Virus record (IMG/VR): IMGVR_UViG_3300042375_000420 | Location: 1-64,000 of that record | DNA from: a virus | Reading direction: 5' to 3' (one strand) | DNA: 64,000 nt | Shown: piece by piece, positions 15,656 through 25,498 of the stretch | Position numbering within the stretch: the first letter of the stretch is position 1 | Layout: the number at the start of each line of letters is the position of its first letter | The notes under the pieces: generated by a model | What the model was told of the DNA's origin: nothing | Database searches by the model: none | The model's input: only the letters and a program-made list of their open reading frames with translations | Program-made: the position numbers and the translations under genes

Positions 15656-16711
15656 ATGGAACAAAGAATCTATAAAAGAGATAATAGTGGAAAGATAAGA
15701 TACTTATCTATTTCTACTGAAGGCAACATTATAGTACAAGAATCTGGAGTAGTTGGGACAAATAGTCCCATCTACAATAGGAGTGCTTGTGAGGCCAAGA
15801 ATATTGGAAAAGCTAATAGTACTACTCCAGAAGAACAAGCTGTCTTAGAAGCCAATTCTAAGATTACTGAGAAAATGAGATTAGGTTATTTTGAATCTAT
15901 TGCAGAAGCTCAAGAAAAAGGTGGTAAGGATTTCTTACTACCTATGTTAGCCAAAGACTATAAGAAAGAACTTAAGAAGGTAACTTACCCTTGTTATGTT
16001 CAACCTAAGTTAGATGGTATGAGATCTTTGGCTACTGAAGAAGTATTTATGTCTAGAACAGGAAAGATGATTGATACTCTTGGACATATAGATTTATCTC
16101 CTTTTGAGGACCTTATCTTAGATGGAGAGCTTTATGCTCATGGGATTTCATTTCAAGAGAATATGAAACTTATCAAAAAGTACAGAAAAGATGAAACAGA
16201 ACAAGTTAAGTACCATGTATATGACATAGTTATGGATGCCCCTTTTAGTACAAGAATGGCAGCTTTATCAAACTTAAGTTTTAACTTAAACACTGCTCAA
16301 ATAGAATTAGTCCCTACTTATAAAGTATATAATGAAGCTCAGATTAAAACTTGGCATGAAACTTTTATATCTAAAGGGTATGAAGGAACTATGATAAGAC
16401 ACTCTGATGAAGGATATGCTGTAAACAAAAGAAGTTCTCAATTACTTAAGTACAAAGATTTCTTTGATGAAACCTTTAAAGTAATTGATATAGTACCTTC
16501 TGAGAGCAGGCCTGATCAAGGTATTGTAGTTTGTACTTCAGATAAAGGAAACTTTAATTGTGGTATGAAATTTAGTCATTTTGATAGAAAAATGATGTTA
16601 GCTATGAAAGAAGAGTACATTGGTCAAACAGCTGAAGTAAGATTCTTTGAATACACTGATGGGGGAATCCCAAGATTTCCTGTATGTGTAGGATTCAGAC
16701 TTGACAAATAA
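15656..16711 (+). CDS. ATP-dependent DNA ligase with WGR-like N-terminus
   Basis: 351 residues. Nucleotidyltransferase motif I is K118-L-D-G-M-R. Further motifs: LDGELYAHG (III/IIIa region), EGTMIRHSDEGYA (IV) and LLKYK (V), then an OB domain. Residues 1-~55 (RIYKRDNSGKIRYLSIS, EGNIIVQESGVVG) look like a WGR-type domain, known to be fused to some phage ligases. Seals nicks in replication and repair. TAA overlaps the ATG of the MazG-like gene by one base. Confidence 0.88.
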   Translation: MEQRIYKRDNSGKIRYLSISTEGNIIVQESGVVGTNSPIYNRSACEAKNIGKANSTTPEEQAVLEANSKITEKMRLGYFESIAEAQEKGGKDFLLPMLAKDYKKELKKVTYPCYVQPKLDGMRSLATEEVFMSRTGKMIDTLGHIDLSPFEDLILDGELYAHGISFQENMKLIKKYRKDETEQVKYHVYDIVMDAPFSTRMAALSNLSFNLNTAQIELVPTYKVYNEAQIKTWHETFISKGYEGTMIRHSDEGYAVNKRSSQLLKYKDFFDETFKVIDIVPSESRPDQGIVVCTSDKGNFNCGMKFSHFDRKMMLAMKEEYIGQTAEVRFFEYTDGGIPRFPVCVGFRLDK

Positions 16712-17403
16712 TGAAAGCAGAGTTTATAACTAAAACTCTAGAAGATGGGTCAAAAGTATCTTTTATACATTGGCCTTTATTTGATGAATATGATATTAAT
16801 TTTAAAAAACTTATTAAAATGAGTAAAATCAAAGATATCCTTGAATACCAAGGATTGGCAGCCAGAACCTGCCCAAGTTTAGGTACAGAACAAGGCCTAG
16901 ATGAAAGACACATGAATTTAGGTGTCATTACTGAAGTTGGAGAAGCACTTGATATTTTCAAGAAGTTTTTAGCTTATAAAAAACCAATGGATTTGGTGAA
17001 TTTAGGTGAAGAACTTGCTGATATAGCTTGGTACATTGTAAACAAGTGTAGATTTGAAAATCTTATCTTAGATGATAACTTTGATGAAGTACTTGCTGAG
17101 ACCAAAGAATTGGTAGACAATAAAATGTTTACACAAGAAGGATTACCTATTGAACTTAAAGCAGAAGCTATATTGACTATGCTATTAGTTCCTTACTGTG
17201 CTCCTGTGAGTAACATGTTTAGTGCACCAATTATCCAATTAGCTATGTTAAGTCATATTGCTTCTTGGTTTGATTTGGACTTCTTCCAATGCCTTACTAA
17301 TAACATTGAAAAGTTAAAGGTAAGATACCCAGAAAAGTTCACTGAAGAAGCTGCTCAAAATAGAGATTTAAAGGCTGAAAGAACAGAGTTAGAAAAAGAG
17401 TAA
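16711..17403 (+). CDS. MazG-like nucleoside triphosphate pyrophosphohydrolase
   Basis: 230 residues. Metal-binding motif of all-alpha NTP pyrophosphatases is complete: E75-VG-E78 in ITEVGEALDIFKKF and E101-LA-D104 in LGEELADIAWYI. Residues 120-230 are a second helical region of unknown role. Phage MazG proteins are linked to altering nucleotide pools or (p)ppGpp in the host. Followed by a strong hairpin terminator. Confidence 0.82.
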   Translation: MKAEFITKTLEDGSKVSFIHWPLFDEYDINFKKLIKMSKIKDILEYQGLAARTCPSLGTEQGLDERHMNLGVITEVGEALDIFKKFLAYKKPMDLVNLGEELADIAWYIVNKCRFENLILDDNFDEVLAETKELVDNKMFTQEGLPIELKAEAILTMLLVPYCAPVSNMFSAPIIQLAMLSHIASWFDLDFFQCLTNNIEKLKVRYPEKFTEEAAQNRDLKAERTELEKE

Positions 17404-17410
17404 TTAACCA

Positions 17411-17446
17411 AAATGTCAAGTTTTTTACACAGAAAACTTGACATTT
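17411..17446 (+). terminator. Intrinsic terminator with 14-bp perfect stem
   Basis: AAATGTCAAGTTTT (17411-17424) and AAAACTTGACATTT (17433-17446) with an 8-nt loop. A- and T-tracts on both ends let it work in both directions. It separates the MazG-like gene from the next gene and rules out the TTG at 17438 as a likely start. Confidence 0.8.
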
Positions 17447-17461
17447 TTAAATCAATTTGTT

Positions 17462-18220
17462 ATGACTGATCAAGACATACAAGAGTTAAAAGAAGGTTGG
17501 AATAAACTTAAAACTGTTTTATTAGTAATTTTAATATTAATACTAATAATCTTTTTAATGAGAGGATGTAAAGCTGAACAGCAACTAGCATCAAATGATA
17601 CTATGAATGTAGCATTAAAAGATAGTCTAAAGACTTGGAAAGACAAAGAAGGCAACTTTAAAGCTAATATTACCTTGCTTGAAAATCAGAACTCACAGTA
17701 CTTTACTAATTGGACTAGTGCAGATAGTACTGTAGCTAAGTTACAGAAGCTTGTAAAGAAGTATGAGGCTAAGATTAAGCATGGAGGCAGTGTGACAACT
17801 ATTGGAACTGATGCAAAGATAGATATTGTAGCTCCCAGCCAGGCATCTGGTTTCACCACAGTACATGACACAGTTTATGCTAACTACAAATCTGACTTTA
17901 ATATTAAAGGTTGGGTTTGGGGAACAGTCTCTGCTACCAAAGATAGTACTACAATTGGAATGAGGTTTAAAGAAGAGATTGATGTAATTATAGGAACTGA
18001 AAAAACAGGTTTCTTAGGTTTAGGAAAAGGGAGACCTTTTGCTGAAGTAACTCTTCATAATCCTTTCAATACAGTAAGTACTCTTAGAGCTTATAGTAAT
18101 AAACCTGCTCCTGCTAAAAGATTTGGAATTGGACCTGTAGTTGCTTATGGTATTGGACCAGGTTTTATACCAGGAGTCTTTGTAGGTGTAGGAGTTAATT
18201 GGAATATTATTAAACTGTAA
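17462..18220 (+). CDS. Membrane-anchored periplasmic protein, candidate spanin
   Basis: 252 residues from ATG 17462. A TTG upstream lies inside the terminator hairpin and was rejected. Residues ~17-36 are one transmembrane segment (VLLVILILILIIFLMRG) ending in CKAEQQ; then a coiled-coil-like stretch (~40-110), a beta-rich region (TVHDTVY, VTLHNPFNTVSTLRAYSNK), and a Gly/Phe/Val-rich C-terminus (~220-252) alternating like an outer-membrane or amphipathic beta segment. One inner-membrane anchor with a C-terminus that could insert in the outer membrane suggests a spanin (host envelope disruption). No spanin family is recognised, and the role is inferred. Confidence 0.65.
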   Translation: MTDQDIQELKEGWNKLKTVLLVILILILIIFLMRGCKAEQQLASNDTMNVALKDSLKTWKDKEGNFKANITLLENQNSQYFTNWTSADSTVAKLQKLVKKYEAKIKHGGSVTTIGTDAKIDIVAPSQASGFTTVHDTVYANYKSDFNIKGWVWGTVSATKDSTTIGMRFKEEIDVIIGTEKTGFLGLGKGRPFAEVTLHNPFNTVSTLRAYSNKPAPAKRFGIGPVVAYGIGPGFIPGVFVGVGVNWNIIKL

Positions 18221-18243
18221 CAAAAATGTTTGTTATTTGTTAC

Positions 18244-18281
18244 AAAATACCTGTTTTTCACTTAAAATACCTACATTTCAC
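18244..18281 (+). repeat. Two tandem 18-bp imperfect copies just before a start codon
   Basis: AAAATACCTGTTTTTCAC (18244-18261) and AAAATACCTACATTTCAC (18264-18281), 20-bp period, 15/18 identical. The second copy ends exactly at the ATG of the zinc-ribbon gene. Could be an operator for that protein or a translational control element. Confidence 0.6.
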
Positions 18282-18449
18282 ATGAAACCAATTCACAAAT
18301 TTAATAATGGTAATGGTGCCATGCTTTGCAATGTCTGCAGAACAATAATTTCTGTAGGTAAACCTACTAATGTTCTACTTTGTGATAAGTGTCACAATGA
18401 GAGAATTAAAACAGATCAAGAGTTTAAAGCAATAATCAAAAAGAAATAA
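18282..18449 (+). CDS. Small zinc-ribbon protein
   Basis: 55 residues from ATG 18282 (a longer TTG reading from 18237 would run through the tandem repeat). Two CxxC knuckles, CNVC and CDKC, are 18 residues apart and flanked by basic residues, a treble-clef or zinc-ribbon layout. Probably binds nucleic acid or an RNA polymerase subunit. The stop overlaps the next ATG (TAATG). Confidence 0.65.
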   Translation: MKPIHKFNNGNGAMLCNVCRTIISVGKPTNVLLCDKCHNERIKTDQEFKAIIKKK

Positions 18450-18778
18450 TGACAAGACAAGAAATTTTAGCATTACCCATTTTTCCCAAATACTTGGTAG
18501 AAACTTTTGGTGATGAAGTTAGGCATTCTAGTGCAGTATATATGCACTATGACAAAGAAAAATGTGTAGAGGTATTATTACAGCCTGTAGTAAATACTCA
18601 TATAATGTGTAAAGGAGTAAAGGAGCAATTCTTTTTAGACAGTCATTTAAAACATTGTCTTATGTTTTCTAAATATGGTATTATAACTCCTGAACACAGA
18701 GAGTTATTACCTTGTATAGATACTATGTTTAAAGATAGTCCAGACTTTCTACACACTTTACATTACCAATATCCATAA
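18449..18778 (+). CDS. Hypothetical protein, last gene of the + strand block
   Basis: 109 residues, mixed, with several His/Cys but no recognisable metal motif. Coupled to the zinc-ribbon gene by a one-base overlap and followed at once by the convergent terminator. Function unknown. Confidence 0.65.
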   Translation: MTRQEILALPIFPKYLVETFGDEVRHSSAVYMHYDKEKCVEVLLQPVVNTHIMCKGVKEQFFLDSHLKHCLMFSKYGIITPEHRELLPCIDTMFKDSPDFLHTLHYQYP

Positions 18779-18779
18779 A

Positions 18780-18817
18780 AAAAGAGTAAGGCTTATACCT
18801 TACTCTTTTCTTTTTTT
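18780..18817. terminator. Bidirectional terminator between the two transcription blocks
   Basis: AAAAGAGTAAGG (18780-18791) / CCTTACTCTTTT (18798-18809), 12-bp perfect stem, 6-nt loop, T7 after it on + (18811-18817) and a matching A-run before it for the - strand. Sits between the converging + block (ends 18778) and - block (ends 18862). Confidence 0.9.
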
Positions 18818-18861
18818 CCATTATAACTGTTAAAATCCTCACTTTAGGTCTTTTTTTTCCA

Positions 18862-19755
18862 CTATAAGAAATTTTTAGACTGAAATTTTAGCATGAGTAC
18901 ATAAGAAGCATTACTTATCTCATAAGTATGTTGACAAGGTTGGCACTTCATTACCCTCTTTACAGTACCTGCTGGAGTAGATAGCATTTTTAAATAGTCA
19001 ATTTTCTCAGAACCACAAGAAGGACAACTGAACTTAATTTTTCCATCAAGAACCCCTTGATGTGTATTTTGTTTAAAGTAGTTTTTCATTTCTTGGTAAA
19101 CAGCTTCTAGAACTAAAACATCCTGATCACAGTATTGTCCCATAGTTTCTAAAGCTTCAAAATTATTCTTCATTACTTCTTTCCATAAGTCATATCCTCC
19201 TGTTTCCATTTTGGCACCAACATTAAGAAACTTAGCAATGTAGTCTAATTTATTTGAATTAAAGTAAAAACCAGACTTGGCTTTTTTAAGAGTATCTAAA
19301 CTCCTATAAGCAGGAAACATAGGTATCCTGTGAAAAATACATCTGGTTCTTAGCCACTTAATGTCAAACCTATCTCCATTATGAGCTATTACCTCATCTG
19401 CTTGATTAAGGACTTTTAAGAAGTCAATAATCATCTGTTTATCACACTGAGATTTGTCCCAACTAAGTCTATGAATTTTAGGTTTGTTTTCCCATTTATA
19501 AGAGACACAGATTATTCTTCTTTCTTCTATAATACTTTCAGGAGTAACAGTAATATTCCAACCAGCTCTCCAAGTATATACAATATTAGGAGAAGTTTCA
19601 ATGTCAAAGAAAAGTCTTTTAATATCAGATTGGTCTTCTCTTAGAGTTAAGAGTTGTTCTAATTTTGCTCCTGATAGTCTATACCTATTATGGGCATGAA
19701 TTGGAAGATCAAGAGCTTTAATTTCATGGGGTTTTAATCTAAGAGGTTTGTTCAT
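18862..19755 (-). CDS. DnaQ/PolB-type 3'-5' exonuclease (DEDDy) with zinc ribbon
   Basis: 297 residues. Exo I: FFDIETSP (D51, E53). Exo II: VIAHNGDRFDIKWL (D131). Exo III: QYCDQDVLVLEAVY (Y208, D212), so DEDDy type as in PolB proofreading domains. The C-terminal ~55 residues add CPSCGS and CQPCQ knuckles, a zinc ribbon for nucleic-acid binding. No polymerase domain is attached. It is the last gene of the - block, far from the replication genes. It could degrade host DNA or proofread in trans for a polymerase outside the window. Confidence 0.85.
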   Translation of the reverse strand: MNKPLRLKPHEIKALDLPIHAHNRYRLSGAKLEQLLTLREDQSDIKRLFFDIETSPNIVYTWRAGWNITVTPESIIEERRIICVSYKWENKPKIHRLSWDKSQCDKQMIIDFLKVLNQADEVIAHNGDRFDIKWLRTRCIFHRIPMFPAYRSLDTLKKAKSGFYFNSNKLDYIAKFLNVGAKMETGGYDLWKEVMKNNFEALETMGQYCDQDVLVLEAVYQEMKNYFKQNTHQGVLDGKIKFSCPSCGSEKIDYLKMLSTPAGTVKRVMKCQPCQHTYEISNASYVLMLKFQSKNFL

Positions 19756-19774
19756 AATAGGTGGATTATGTTAA

Positions 19775-22700
19775 TTATTTAGGTCTTTTCATTTGTGCTT
19801 CATTAAACTTAGTTCTTTTTGGAACAAATATTTTATCTTCTAAATCTCTATCTAAATTTTCTGTTCTAATTATTTTAGCAGCTTCAAGTTTTACTTGCTT
19901 TTTAAATAGGGTCATAGTAGCTACAGGTACATCATCTATAGACTCATACCTCCAAGCTCTTAAGATATTTTCTTGAGCAATAGGCATCTTAATAGCTAGT
20001 TCTGCCTTATAAGTTGTTGTAGATTTTTTGAAATCTGTAGTTCTAGTCCAATCTTTAACTAAAGATTTTTTACTTCTCTCATCTTCTGTGATACTTTCAA
20101 AACCAGCTCTCCAACCTCTAAAAGGATCTGTAATTCCTCCTTCAGCTCCTAACTGTCTAACAGTGGCAGGTAAAAGAGAAGCTCTCATAAATTTAGAAGT
20201 CTTAGTTTGACCAGCATTTTTACCTGTCTTAATGATGTCTTCTTCTTCAGGTCTATTTAAAGCTTGGAAAAGTTTAACAATAGAATCAAAAGAACCTTCT
20301 AAAGTATTTTTAGAACCAAAAGTTGTAGCTAGAATAGTAGGGTCTAAACAAGTATTAGTCTCTTGAAACATTCTTTCTAAGGCATTAGCAGCAAAATTAA
20401 AATAAGGATGTTCTTCTCTAAGTTTTTCTTGTTGTATTAACCATCTTCTTCTTTGTTCTGACCCTTCTTCACCTTTCTTTTCTTTTTCTTCATCAGGAGG
20501 GCCAAAAGCAGCTTGAACAGCAAAATGTAATGCAGCTACAGTTAAACTGTATTGTAAATTTCTTGCCACATCTCTGGCAGCTAAGGCAGAAGTTTTTTGA
20601 TTTAACTTACTTTCATCTAATCCTAGATACTTTTCACTTCCTGAAATTAATTCTCTACCTGCAATCATGTTAATAGGAGTTGCAGGAGTTCTTAATAAAG
20701 TTTGAAGTACAAACATTGCTTGTTTTTGCCAAGTAATTACAAAATCATCAGTATCAGGAACTAAGTTTCTTTTAGCAGCCTTACTTCTAGCAATATTTTT
20801 AGCTATACCTGCTCCTGCTAAACCTACCCCAACTATAAGAGGAAAAAATGGAGTTGCAGAACTAAACATACCTACAGCAGCAGTTGCTCCAAGTAAAAAT
20901 CCTGACCCTCCAGTAGTTTTTCCAGTGATAGCTTCCCACATAAAACCTTTTTCAACAGTTCCTTTCTTTATGTTTTTTTGTTCTCCTCTCCATCTAGAAC
21001 CTATGTATCTAGGCAACCAAGTTTTATATAACATAAAAGGGGCCATTAAAACATTACCCTTAATTCTTGTAACTCCTGTATGAGAATAATCTCCATTTAA
21101 TTCTTCAAGAGCTTCTTTAGTATCTGCCTTCCAATCTAAAAAAGATCCTGATGACATAGACAAAAGCATTTCTTTATTTTCAGGAGTATCAAATTCTGGC
21201 AATAATTCTAAATTTCCATCTTTAATAGTGTAACCATTAAAATTACTTCCTGTAAATAAAGGAACTTCATTACCATTTATATCTTTTATTTTAAGACCTG
21301 TAGCCATACAAAGAATACCAAGAGTTTGATTGGAATCTTCTGCCCATTTCATTAATCCCATAGGATATAAGACATTAAATTTTTGTCTTAACTTTCCTTC
21401 AGCTCTTTCAAGTTCAGAAGTACCATCATTAATTAAAGATAATCTATCAATAAAAAGTCTAAGAATATCTGACTCTTTTTGCCAATCTCCACTTACATAT
21501 TTCATCATAGGTTTCTTATGTAAGAAAGAACTACAAGCATAAACACTGCCCTTAGGCCAATACTTACCATCTCTATTGACACAAGCAGACCACCCATTTA
21601 TTTTATTAAACATTTGGGCAGGAATATTTAAAGCTAAGTTTTTAGCTATGGCTAATTTCATAGCAATAGCCTTATAAATAGTAGATAAAAAATAATCATT
21701 ACCCAACATTTCCATAGTTCTTTCTAAAGAAAGTCTATCAGTTTCTTCATCTTCAGTTAAGTTATCAAAACCTTTGTTTTTAAGATTGGTCCAATTTCTT
21801 AGAGCTTCCCTATAAGTAGCTTTTTGGTCACTTGTAAAATATTTATAAAACATTCTGGAATTACTAAAAGGTTTTCCAGTCATTTTTCTATCCCAAGCAA
21901 TTAAAGTTTCACTTATATTTCCGTATTCTTTTTTACCTTTCTTATTTAACAATAATTGATCATAAAAGAATTTCTGTCTAGCCATTTCATTAGGTCTGTC
22001 TCTTCCTAAAGCATCTTTAATATTCATAGACTCTTCCATATAAAGTCTAACCTTATCTTTAGCTTCAGCTCTTGCTTTATGAACAGCAGAAAACTCTAAA
22101 GCAGCTTTAACTACTAGTGCTAAGTCTGTTTTATTATCTCCTTTATTATCAAAACTAACTTCAGTAGGTGTTATAATAGTATTATTATCTCCAAATTCTT
22201 GACTTGTACCTGATAACTGTTCTCCTAGAAAACTTCTTACAGGGGCTAAAGTTACTCCTGCTTTTAGTAATTTAAGAACTTCAGGCAAAGAACTAGGCAA
22301 ACCTTGTTTTATAGTTGCTAACCAACCTTTATCAAGAAGAGTATCAGTAATAGTCTTTTTGAAAGAAGGTAAATCTCCAGTTGTTACAAATACTCCTGAA
22401 CCTCTTAAGTTATCTTCTATTTGATAAACCCCTTTTCTTATAGCTGTATATAAAGCTAAAATATCAGGATTATTTGCAATCTTATCAAATTGAGAATCAA
22501 AGTAATCAGTTGGGTTTCCTTGTAAATCTGCTTTTCTAGGGATATAAGTATTATAAGTTAATTTGGCTGTTGCAGTGTTGGCTTGAGTCCCTGCACTATA
22601 AGCAACCATATTTCCTCCATTTAACTTATAGTTTTCTGTAAACTTTAAAGGATTAGACCTTGCTTCAAAGATTGTTATATTTTTTTGACTTTCAGGACTT

Positions 22701-25498
22701 AAGTCTGTGACTACACTTTTTCCTTCTTGGTCTAATTTGTATTGAGTATAGTTGTTTAAATCTTGAAGAAAAGCATCTAGATTATTTCTTTGAGTTTCTA
22801 TGATATTTTCATACTCAATTTGACCTATTTTATCTATTAATTGGGTCTTATAAGCAGTAGCTTGGGCACTTGTACCCAATTGATATTTAGAGTAATTTCC
22901 TGAACCATCTTCAAGTTCATGTAATAGTCCTATATCAATAAACTCTGTATCATTATTAAGTAAATTAAACTTTTGAGTTAATAATTGTTGCTCTAATAAC
23001 CAGTCTTTATTTTTTATTGCTTGATAGATTTTACTATCTACAGCTACTTTAATAGCTTTTATAAAAGAGTTATAACTGTTTGAATATTTTTCAATTAACT
23101 TATCACTATTTTTACCAGGTTTTACAAATAAACTATAAGTCTCTCCAATAGATTTTAGAGCAGCTTTACCTTTTTCTTCTGCAATAGAGATTTGAGTCTT
23201 GATAGCTGTTTGTATAGCCATAGCCTTACTTTCTTCTATTTCATACTCTAACCTCATCAAGGCATCTAAGATATTATTCTCTCTTACTAAGTTTTCTCCT
23301 GTAGCAAATAAATAACTTTCTATCTTAGTTATATCTCTAAGTTCTTTTTTAAGTTCTTCTCTTATATCCTCTAAAGAATCTGTTTTATAGATTGATTTAA
23401 GTTTAGATTCATGTCTTTCAAGAAGTTCTATTAATACAGTTTCTCCTGCATTTTTAACAAGCATTTGAGCTTTATCTACATGAACTCTTACTCCTTCTAA
23501 CATTTTCAATACTTCTGCTGGATAAGAAGCTTTAATACCTAAAAAGGGAGATAAAGTATTTCCTATATTTTTTTCAATATCTCCTTCTTGTGTAGGGTCA
23601 GATATTTTTTTCATAAAGTCCAACAAATCTTTAGCTAAGAAATAGTTATCTATTGTTGGATTTTTTAATAATGCTGAAACAGTATTGACATCATCTCTAA
23701 AGAATCTTTCAATAAGATTAAGTTTATCTACTCCTGGTTCATTAAAATCAAAAATATCTGAAACTAAATTATCTTTAAGAGTTCTAAACTCTGCAATTTT
23801 ATTGTCAAATTTAGTGGACTTAAATTTACTCTTTTGAGAGTATAAGTTTTTAAGAGAGTTTTCTACATAAGAGAGCATAGCTTCCTTTTTTGTAAGGTAA
23901 GCATCATAATTAGGTTGAGTAATACCACTAGGAGCACTTCCATTAGTAATAGCAGCTTCTCCTTCTTCAAGTATTTGATCTTTTAACTCTTCAATTCTTG
24001 TCTCAAAATAATTTACAGCTTGTTCTACAGAAGTAAAAGTAACCTTTACAGTTCCTCCAAATTCAGTAGTAGCTAAAACAGCTCCAGCTTTTTTAACTCC
24101 TTCTAATTGTCTAACATAATCTTGAAGTTTTTCAATATTTGTATTTAAGTCTGTAATACCTTCTTGTATTTCTTCTATTTCTTTATTTTCTTCAGGAGTA
24201 AATTGCTCTTCTAAGTGTTGTTCTACAGTTTTGCCATCAATTAATTCAGGGTTATCCATTTCAATAACTTGTTCTTCCTGAGTATACAAAGCTTCATCTC
24301 CATTATAGTAATCTAAATCTCTCTCTGTTTTAGTTTCTTCAGTAAGTCCTTCATTATCCTCTTCAATAGTTTCAGGAAATAACTTTAATTGAACAGGCAT
24401 TGTACCTTGTTGCAATGCTTTACCTGCACTTACTGTATAAGTAAAACTATGTTCTCCTGTATTAGCATTTTCTAATTTAGAAGTGTATTGAAGTTTATGA
24501 TCAGTTTGTAAAGCATTATACTTTTTAATTGCTTTACCTTGATTAAAAGATACTGTGTTTGAGAATCTTTTAGTTTGGAAAGTTTTTCCTAATAAAGAAG
24601 AAATACCATTAGCACTAATAGTACCTAAGGTAGGTTTTTCTTTTACAGAAAAAAGAATATGTCCATCATCTATCCCTTTTTGATACTCTTCATTAGAAGC
24701 TAATCTTTCATTAGCATCAGTAAGAATAGTTTCAGCAGCAAAAAAAGCTTGGGCATATATTGAAGAATCTTTAGCTTTAGTAATACCTAATAGAGAAAGG
24801 ATATAATCCATAATCTCTTCATAAGCATTTTTAAATTTAGTATTTTCTAAAGCAGGTATTTCTTGAAGAGCCCTAATAAACTTAGAATTTGTGTGTATGG
24901 CAACCATAAACTCATCTATAGTGTGAGTGGCATAGGTTCCTTCTCTGGTTTCTGTATTATATTCTTCAAAAAAAGGTTTTACATAGTCATAGAGTTCTTC
25001 AAAATGTTTAGCATTAGTTGTATCATTTCTCAATTCCTTATAAGACATTGCATGAAGGATTTCATGTAGAATTGTTACTCCTCCATTTGTAAATCCCATA
25101 GAAGAATTAATAGTAATATTATGACTGCCAGGAAAATAACTACCTAAAGCTTGATTTTCATCTTCATTAGCAACTAGAGTTGAAGTAGACTTATCTAATA
25201 ACTTTGAGTATTTTTCTAAGTGTTTAGCAACTTTAAAAAGAGGGTGAGAACTCTCTGCTAAAGAACTAAGTAAATCAGAAGTTTTAACAGTCCCTTCAGG
25301 GTTAAAATAATCTGGCTGAAAAAATCCTTTTACACTATTAAACTCTTTAACTCTTAAGTCTCCAACAGTAGGAAAATTATCTAATCCATTAACTTCTTGC
25401 CACAAAGAAACCTTTGCAGCAAGAATTATAGGATTTAATTTGGCTTCAGCACTTAATTTTTTAAACTCTTTAGTGTTAGTATTTACACAATTTGCCAT
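19775..25498 (-). CDS. Giant virion protein, 1907 residues, with N-terminal zincin motif; likely ejected with RNA polymerase
   Basis: Follows the RNA polymerase polyprotein after 2 nt, as giant proteins do in crAss-like phages. Residues 145-149 are HEILH (HExxH, zinc metallopeptidase signature) in VTILHEILHAM. Residues ~400-480 are acidic; much of ~480-1000 is long helices or coiled coil. Residues ~1515-1555 are Gly/Ala-rich hydrophobic (LLGATAAVGMFSSATPFFP), able to cross a membrane. I infer a packaged protein, possibly processed by its protease, and ejected with the genome. No further enzymatic motif recognised. Alternative: structural cargo only. Confidence 0.72.
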   Translation of the reverse strand: MANCVNTNTKEFKKLSAEAKLNPIILAAKVSLWQEVNGLDNFPTVGDLRVKEFNSVKGFFQPDYFNPEGTVKTSDLLSSLAESSHPLFKVAKHLEKYSKLLDKSTSTLVANEDENQALGSYFPGSHNITINSSMGFTNGGVTILHEILHAMSYKELRNDTTNAKHFEELYDYVKPFFEEYNTETREGTYATHTIDEFMVAIHTNSKFIRALQEIPALENTKFKNAYEEIMDYILSLLGITKAKDSSIYAQAFFAAETILTDANERLASNEEYQKGIDDGHILFSVKEKPTLGTISANGISSLLGKTFQTKRFSNTVSFNQGKAIKKYNALQTDHKLQYTSKLENANTGEHSFTYTVSAGKALQQGTMPVQLKLFPETIEEDNEGLTEETKTERDLDYYNGDEALYTQEEQVIEMDNPELIDGKTVEQHLEEQFTPEENKEIEEIQEGITDLNTNIEKLQDYVRQLEGVKKAGAVLATTEFGGTVKVTFTSVEQAVNYFETRIEELKDQILEEGEAAITNGSAPSGITQPNYDAYLTKKEAMLSYVENSLKNLYSQKSKFKSTKFDNKIAEFRTLKDNLVSDIFDFNEPGVDKLNLIERFFRDDVNTVSALLKNPTIDNYFLAKDLLDFMKKISDPTQEGDIEKNIGNTLSPFLGIKASYPAEVLKMLEGVRVHVDKAQMLVKNAGETVLIELLERHESKLKSIYKTDSLEDIREELKKELRDITKIESYLFATGENLVRENNILDALMRLEYEIEESKAMAIQTAIKTQISIAEEKGKAALKSIGETYSLFVKPGKNSDKLIEKYSNSYNSFIKAIKVAVDSKIYQAIKNKDWLLEQQLLTQKFNLLNNDTEFIDIGLLHELEDGSGNYSKYQLGTSAQATAYKTQLIDKIGQIEYENIIETQRNNLDAFLQDLNNYTQYKLDQEGKSVVTDLSPESQKNITIFEARSNPLKFTENYKLNGGNMVAYSAGTQANTATAKLTYNTYIPRKADLQGNPTDYFDSQFDKIANNPDILALYTAIRKGVYQIEDNLRGSGVFVTTGDLPSFKKTITDTLLDKGWLATIKQGLPSSLPEVLKLLKAGVTLAPVRSFLGEQLSGTSQEFGDNNTIITPTEVSFDNKGDNKTDLALVVKAALEFSAVHKARAEAKDKVRLYMEESMNIKDALGRDRPNEMARQKFFYDQLLLNKKGKKEYGNISETLIAWDRKMTGKPFSNSRMFYKYFTSDQKATYREALRNWTNLKNKGFDNLTEDEETDRLSLERTMEMLGNDYFLSTIYKAIAMKLAIAKNLALNIPAQMFNKINGWSACVNRDGKYWPKGSVYACSSFLHKKPMMKYVSGDWQKESDILRLFIDRLSLINDGTSELERAEGKLRQKFNVLYPMGLMKWAEDSNQTLGILCMATGLKIKDINGNEVPLFTGSNFNGYTIKDGNLELLPEFDTPENKEMLLSMSSGSFLDWKADTKEALEELNGDYSHTGVTRIKGNVLMAPFMLYKTWLPRYIGSRWRGEQKNIKKGTVEKGFMWEAITGKTTGGSGFLLGATAAVGMFSSATPFFPLIVGVGLAGAGIAKNIARSKAAKRNLVPDTDDFVITWQKQAMFVLQTLLRTPATPINMIAGRELISGSEKYLGLDESKLNQKTSALAARDVARNLQYSLTVAALHFAVQAAFGPPDEEKEKKGEEGSEQRRRWLIQQEKLREEHPYFNFAANALERMFQETNTCLDPTILATTFGSKNTLEGSFDSIVKLFQALNRPEEEDIIKTGKNAGQTKTSKFMRASLLPATVRQLGAEGGITDPFRGWRAGFESITEDERSKKSLVKDWTRTTDFKKSTTTYKAELAIKMPIAQENILRAWRYESIDDVPVATMTLFKKQVKLEAAKIIRTENLDRDLEDKIFVPKRTKFNEAQMKRPK

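Noticed and set aside
17438-17461. TTG start extending the spanin-like protein by eight residues
   Set aside because: It lies inside the right arm of the terminator hairpin; ATG 17462 is in a normal A/T-rich leader.
18237-18281. TTG start extending the zinc-ribbon protein by 15 residues
   Set aside because: The extension is encoded by the tandem repeat and has no protein-like character.
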